Part shown: positions 33,744 to 36,166 of the stretch, piece after piece
How the letters are laid out: each line of letters begins with the position of its first letter
How positions within the stretch are numbered: the first letter of the stretch is position 1
Assembly: GCA_029547205.1 (NCBI GenBank)
Contig: JAKPPT010000026.1
Location: 1-36,166, forward strand
Direction: 5' to 3'
Length of the DNA stretch: 36,166 bases
Origin: Spirochaetota bacterium
Lineage (GTDB): Bacteria > Spirochaetota > Spirochaetia > Treponematales > UBA12059
Translations under genes and position numbers: made by a program
Notes under the pieces: generated by a model
Databases searched by the model: none
What the model was told of the DNA's origin: nothing
Seen by the model: the letters and a program-made list of their open reading frames with translations, nothing else

Positions 33744-33781
33744 ATCTGTAACTTCATATGAAACATTAAAGGAGTTATTCA

Positions 33782-34063
33782 ATGGATGCCAAGAATGGTC
33801 TTGTAAATTTTGCGCTTTTTGTATTTTTACTGGCGTTTTCCTTTGTTTTTAGTATTGATGGGCTTGCTGGAGCCAATGTTACCTATGGCGTATTAGCGCT
33901 TTTAGGTTTTATCGTCTGTTTAGCAGGCAGTTTGTTCACGGGTTTTTTATCACATCGTGATGGTGAGGCTCTGGCAGTATGGTATTTTGCCTACAGCGTT
34001 GTCGTTGGTATTATATTAGTATGGTATCTTACACGCTGCGGTACAGCATTCGGATGGTGGTAA
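33782..34063 (+). CDS. Small three-helix inner-membrane protein
   Basis: AAAGGAG is seven bases before the ATG. The 93-residue product has hydrophobic segments at about 9-24 (FALFVFLLAFSFVFSI), 34-56 (TYGVLALLGFIVCLAGSLFT) and 66-83 (WYFAYSVVVGIILVWYL). The loops are short and weakly charged (SHRDGE). No family is recognised. It is a monocistronic unit with its own promoter and a very strong terminator. Confidence 0.8.
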   Translation: MDAKNGLVNFALFVFLLAFSFVFSIDGLAGANVTYGVLALLGFIVCLAGSLFTGFLSHRDGEALAVWYFAYSVVVGIILVWYLTRCGTAFGWW

Positions 34064-34120
34064 GCATAAAGCAATAAACTGTAATTTGAAGCTTTTTGTT
34101 CTGAATTCACCTGTTTAGTA

Positions 34121-34165
34121 AATACAACACGGAGAGAACAGTAATCTCCGTGTTGTATTTTTTTA
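34121..34165 (+). terminator. Strong intrinsic terminator
   Basis: AATACAACACGGAGA (34121-34135) pairs perfectly with TCTCCGTGTTGTATT (34145-34159) and a run of Ts follows. The 15-bp stem makes it the strongest terminator in the window. Confidence 0.93.
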
Positions 34166-34196
34166 TCCTTGTATGTGTTTTATCTCAACTGGTGCT

Positions 34197-34339
34197 TAGT
34201 GTCGCGAAGCTTGTGAATAAAGTTATCACTACAATATTTAGTAGCCATATTAATAATCATCGCAATATATTTGATAATTTATGCAAAAATCAAATAAATA
34301 ATAGACGAAATGAGCATTTTCACAATTTTCGTGACACTA
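34197..34339. mobile_element. MITE-like inverted-repeat element, copy B (143 bp)
   Basis: The left end TAGTGTCGCGAAGCTTGTGA (34197-34216) and right end TCACAATTTTCGTGACACTA (34320-34339) are imperfect inverted repeats. The right end read inward gives TAGTGTCACGAAAATTGTGA, which matches the left at 16 of 20 bases. Ends, orientation, length and several interior blocks match copy A at 8630-8762. It has no coding capacity. CTGGTG occurs just outside both ends, but not at equal distance, so a target duplication is uncertain. Confidence 0.6.
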
Positions 34340-34365
34340 TCCAGCTGGTGTTTGATAGTAAAATA

Positions 34366-34389
34366 TAACTAAATATCTAACTAAATATC
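34366..34389. repeat. Perfect 12-bp tandem duplication
   Basis: TAACTAAATATC occurs twice in direct succession (34366-34377 and 34378-34389) in an AT-rich stretch downstream of element copy B. Confidence 0.8.
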
Positions 34390-34534
34390 AAAGTTAAATA
34401 AATTAAAATATCTGCCAGATACTATTTTGTCTTCCAATCAAAATTGGTAATTAGCTTAGTTCAATGTCTCAATTGTTAGATGCGCATGCAGAATCAGGAA
34501 TGTAATCGTATATATACAGTTAAGGAGAAAAACA
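34390..34534 (+). other. AT-rich leader of the repeat-bearing secreted protein
   Basis: The stretch is non-coding and AT-rich. ATGCGCAT at 34481-34488 is a short palindrome. A TATATA/TATACA cluster near 34510-34517 could serve as a -10 box, though no clear -35 is visible. A ribosome site, AAGGAGA, lies near 34522-34528. Nothing else is recognised. Confidence 0.4.
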
Positions 34535-36166
34535 ATGAAATCTATTAAGAGACAACTTAAACAGGTACTTGCCCTCATAGTGGCATGGAATTGTGTATTT
34601 GGGAATGTGTTTGCCCAGCGGATGCCACTCAGTTACAGGCAGCAGCAGGCAGTTATGACCGTGATCGAACGCATCGATGCGGATAGCACGAGTGCCGATG
34701 ATTGGCTCAAACGGAGCAAAGAGGGGCTTGCAACAATTCGCGCTCTCTGGGAAAGCGCAGCTATCGATCTTGTTGGTCGGGAACTGTTCCTCGCTGGAGT
34801 GGAGGAAGAGTTTGAACGAGCATATGCTGTGCGTCTCACCGAAGATTTCTCTGGTACAGATGCGCAACAGGATCAGGCTGAGCACCAAAGCATGAGGAGT
34901 AACGATACAACAAGCACGAGTGGCTCTCAGTCGAACCGCGAACAGGTTGTAGCACGACATCCCGAGCTTGCCCGCTATACCGATAGTGCTCGATCGGCCA
35001 TGCTGCTCACCACGAAGCGTGACACCACGCTCGAAACCGCTTTAGTAATCGAGCGAGCAGAGCGGAGTGCAGGTATGAAAGACGAAGCAGTACTCACTAT
35101 GGTAACTGGACTTGAAAGTCAGGAAGCACGCTCGGCATGGCTTTCAGAAACACGCGCAGCAAGCAGCAAAGAGAGCGAAGCGCTCGTAGTAGCCTGTGCT
35201 GGAGCCGATCCAGGCATGAAAAAAATTATTGAACAGGGGCTTTCGTATTTAGTAGAGACCGATGCACTGCTCAGTGATACTGCCCGCAGGACGCTTGAGC
35301 ATCCGGTGAGTGACAACGAAGATGCATCCTTCCGTGCAGGCTACTACCACGCTGACCTTGCTCCGGACAGTGCGGCGCTTGCACTCTATGCCCGATTCAC
35401 AGCAGAGAAATCGAGCTGGATAAAAACAGCAAATACTGAGCTTGCGTCTCCAACCGTTGAACGAGGCCTCCTGGCCGATGACGCCCGGGTACTTGCCCGC
35501 ACCTATCAGAGCGTACACGTACCTGAGCGGAGCATGAGCGAAGTCGTAAGCGATTACCGCGAGACAATGAGACTCATGGAGCGAGCATCAGCAGACACAG
35601 TGGTTCCCGACGAAACCAGCCCTTTACAACCCACCAAACCTGTGGTAGAACAAAATAAAATGGAACAAGTTAAAGAAAGTACAAAAAGTAAACAAAAGAT
35701 ACCACTTTCGGCAGACCTCATCGTGCTCTACATCGAGCAGCCCAAACCAAAACGCAAGCGCCGCGATGACGATGATAGCAGCTCTGCTCGTGACGATGGT
35801 AACCCCGGTTTTGGGCGTTCCACAGGTGCAGGCGGTATTGCTACTGACAGCTATGGTAGCTGGCGCTCCGCTGATGAAAGCAGCCCTGCTCGTGACGATG
35901 CTAACCCGGGTTTTGGGCGTTCCACAGACGCAGGCGGTATTGCTACTGACAGCTATGGTGACTCGCGTTCCGCTGATGAAAGCAGCCACAGCGTTGATGA
36001 ACTGCAAGATACCCGCCACACTAGTAGCAGCCACAGCGTTGATGAATTGCAAGATGCCCACCACACTAGTAGCAGCCACGAAACTGAGAACCCAAGAAAA
36101 GCCAATTCACAAAATCCAGAAGCGGCTCCCTTGCCGATAGCAGAGAAGCGCGGGGCGGAAGTTCAG
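34535..36166 (+). CDS. Long secreted protein with tandem repeats, unrecognised (3' end outside window)
   Basis: The frame from ATG 34535 is open for 544 codons to the window edge, with no stop. AAGGAG lies just upstream. A signal peptide is clear (KRQLKQVLALIVAWNCVFGN, then VFAQ), without a lipobox. Residues 30-350 are hydrophilic, charged and probably helical (TVIERIDADSTSADDWLKRS, ALVIERAERSAGMKDEAVLT). From about residue 400 it turns basic and then low-complexity, with two tandem repeat blocks rich in Ser, Asp and His. GC content looks higher than in neighbouring genes, which suggests a different history. I recognise no family; an adhesin or large surface or toxin-like protein are possibilities only. 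Confidence 0.85.
   Translation, partial: MKSIKRQLKQVLALIVAWNCVFGNVFAQRMPLSYRQQQAVMTVIERIDADSTSADDWLKRSKEGLATIRALWESAAIDLVGRELFLAGVEEEFERAYAVRLTEDFSGTDAQQDQAEHQSMRSNDTTSTSGSQSNREQVVARHPELARYTDSARSAMLLTTKRDTTLETALVIERAERSAGMKDEAVLTMVTGLESQEARSAWLSETRAASSKESEALVVACAGADPGMKKIIEQGLSYLVETDALLSDTARRTLEHPVSDNEDASFRAGYYHADLAPDSAALALYARFTAEKSSWIKTANTELASPTVERGLLADDARVLARTYQSVHVPERSMSEVVSDYRETMRLMERASADTVVPDETSPLQPTKPVVEQNKMEQVKESTKSKQKIPLSADLIVLYIEQPKPKRKRRDDDDSSSARDDGNPGFGRSTGAGGIATDSYGSWRSADESSPARDDANPGFGRSTDAGGIATDSYGDSRSADESSHSVDELQDTRHTSSSHSVDELQDAHHTSSSHETENPRKANSQNPEAAPLPIAEKRGAEVQ
35777..35980 (+). repeat. Two in-frame 102-bp tandem repeats
   Basis: Units at 35777-35878 and 35879-35980 encode two 34-residue copies built around NPGFGRST and AGGIATDSYG. 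They differ at few positions, so the duplication is fairly recent. The length is a multiple of three, which keeps the frame. Confidence 0.92.
35981..36070 (+). repeat. Two in-frame 45-bp tandem repeats with a partial third
   Basis: Units at 35981-36025 and 36026-36070 encode SSHSVDELQDTRHTS and SSHSVDELQDAHHTS. A third copy begins (AGCAGCCAC, 36071-36079) and then diverges. They directly follow the 102-bp block. Confidence 0.92.

Noticed and set aside
35777-36070. Repeats that could be taken for a CRISPR array
   Set aside because: The units are adjacent with no spacers, have lengths divisible by three, and lie in an open reading frame with coherent protein repeats.
35624-36079. 151-codon minus-strand open frame with apparent internal repeats
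   Set aside because: It is the antisense shadow of the tandem repeats in the secreted-protein gene; the plus-strand frame has a signal peptide and ribosome site.

Overview
The window looks like a chromosomal segment of a free-living or host-associated spirochaete, probably near the Treponema/Spirochaeta group. The evidence is a flagellar sheath protein FlaA, a FliS/FlgN-like flagellar chaperone pair, a radical SAM protein of the spirochaete-restricted spiro-SPASM type, and AT-leaning composition with frequent TTG starts. It is gene-dense. I support 31 protein genes (two running off the window ends) and one tRNA-Glu, plus promoters, terminators, tandem repeats and two diverged copies of what appears to be a small non-autonomous inverted-repeat element.

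Layout. Positions 1-801 (+) hold the tail of an unknown gene and two small zinc-ribbon proteins. Positions 806-8615 (-) hold a REC-GGDEF regulator, an AI-2E/PerM-type membrane protein, a SPOR-domain protein, coaE overlapping polA, a FlgN-like chaperone, fliS and a J-domain protein. Positions 8777-17128 carry a complete mevalonate route to IPP/DMAPP in two divergent transcription units: mvaS-fni on the minus strand, and a polyprenyl diphosphate synthase followed by mvaA-mvaD-mvaK2-mvaK1 on the plus strand. Acetoacetyl-CoA thiolase is not present. A perfect hairpin ends this cluster and the convergent gene for a very large secreted solute-binding protein (17180-19699), which has a strong promoter, a palindrome between its -35 and -10, and a foldable leader.

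Positions 19999-28237 (+) are a tightly overlapping run: spiro-SPASM protein, a GT2-like glycosyltransferase, an SpsF-type cytidylyltransferase, a PseG-like/methyltransferase fusion, an ATP-grasp ligase, a cell-wall amidase and a GerMN-domain lipid-anchored or membrane protein. It runs into flaA, which has its own promoter. I infer a surface or flagellar sugar-modification pathway. Downstream lie a RelA/SpoT-synthetase-TPR fusion, tRNA-Glu, a small exported protein, an AhpD-like protein, a SulP transporter with STAS domain and a small three-helix membrane protein. The window ends inside a long secreted, unrecognised protein (34535 to the edge) with higher GC and two nested tandem-repeat blocks.

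The observations most worth following up are the element pair at 8630-8762 and 34197-34339, the sugar module with its fused enzymes, the leader and operator of the large binding protein, the mvaS/fni overlap, and the repeat-bearing secreted protein at the right edge. All functional calls are from reading the sequence; no database search was run.
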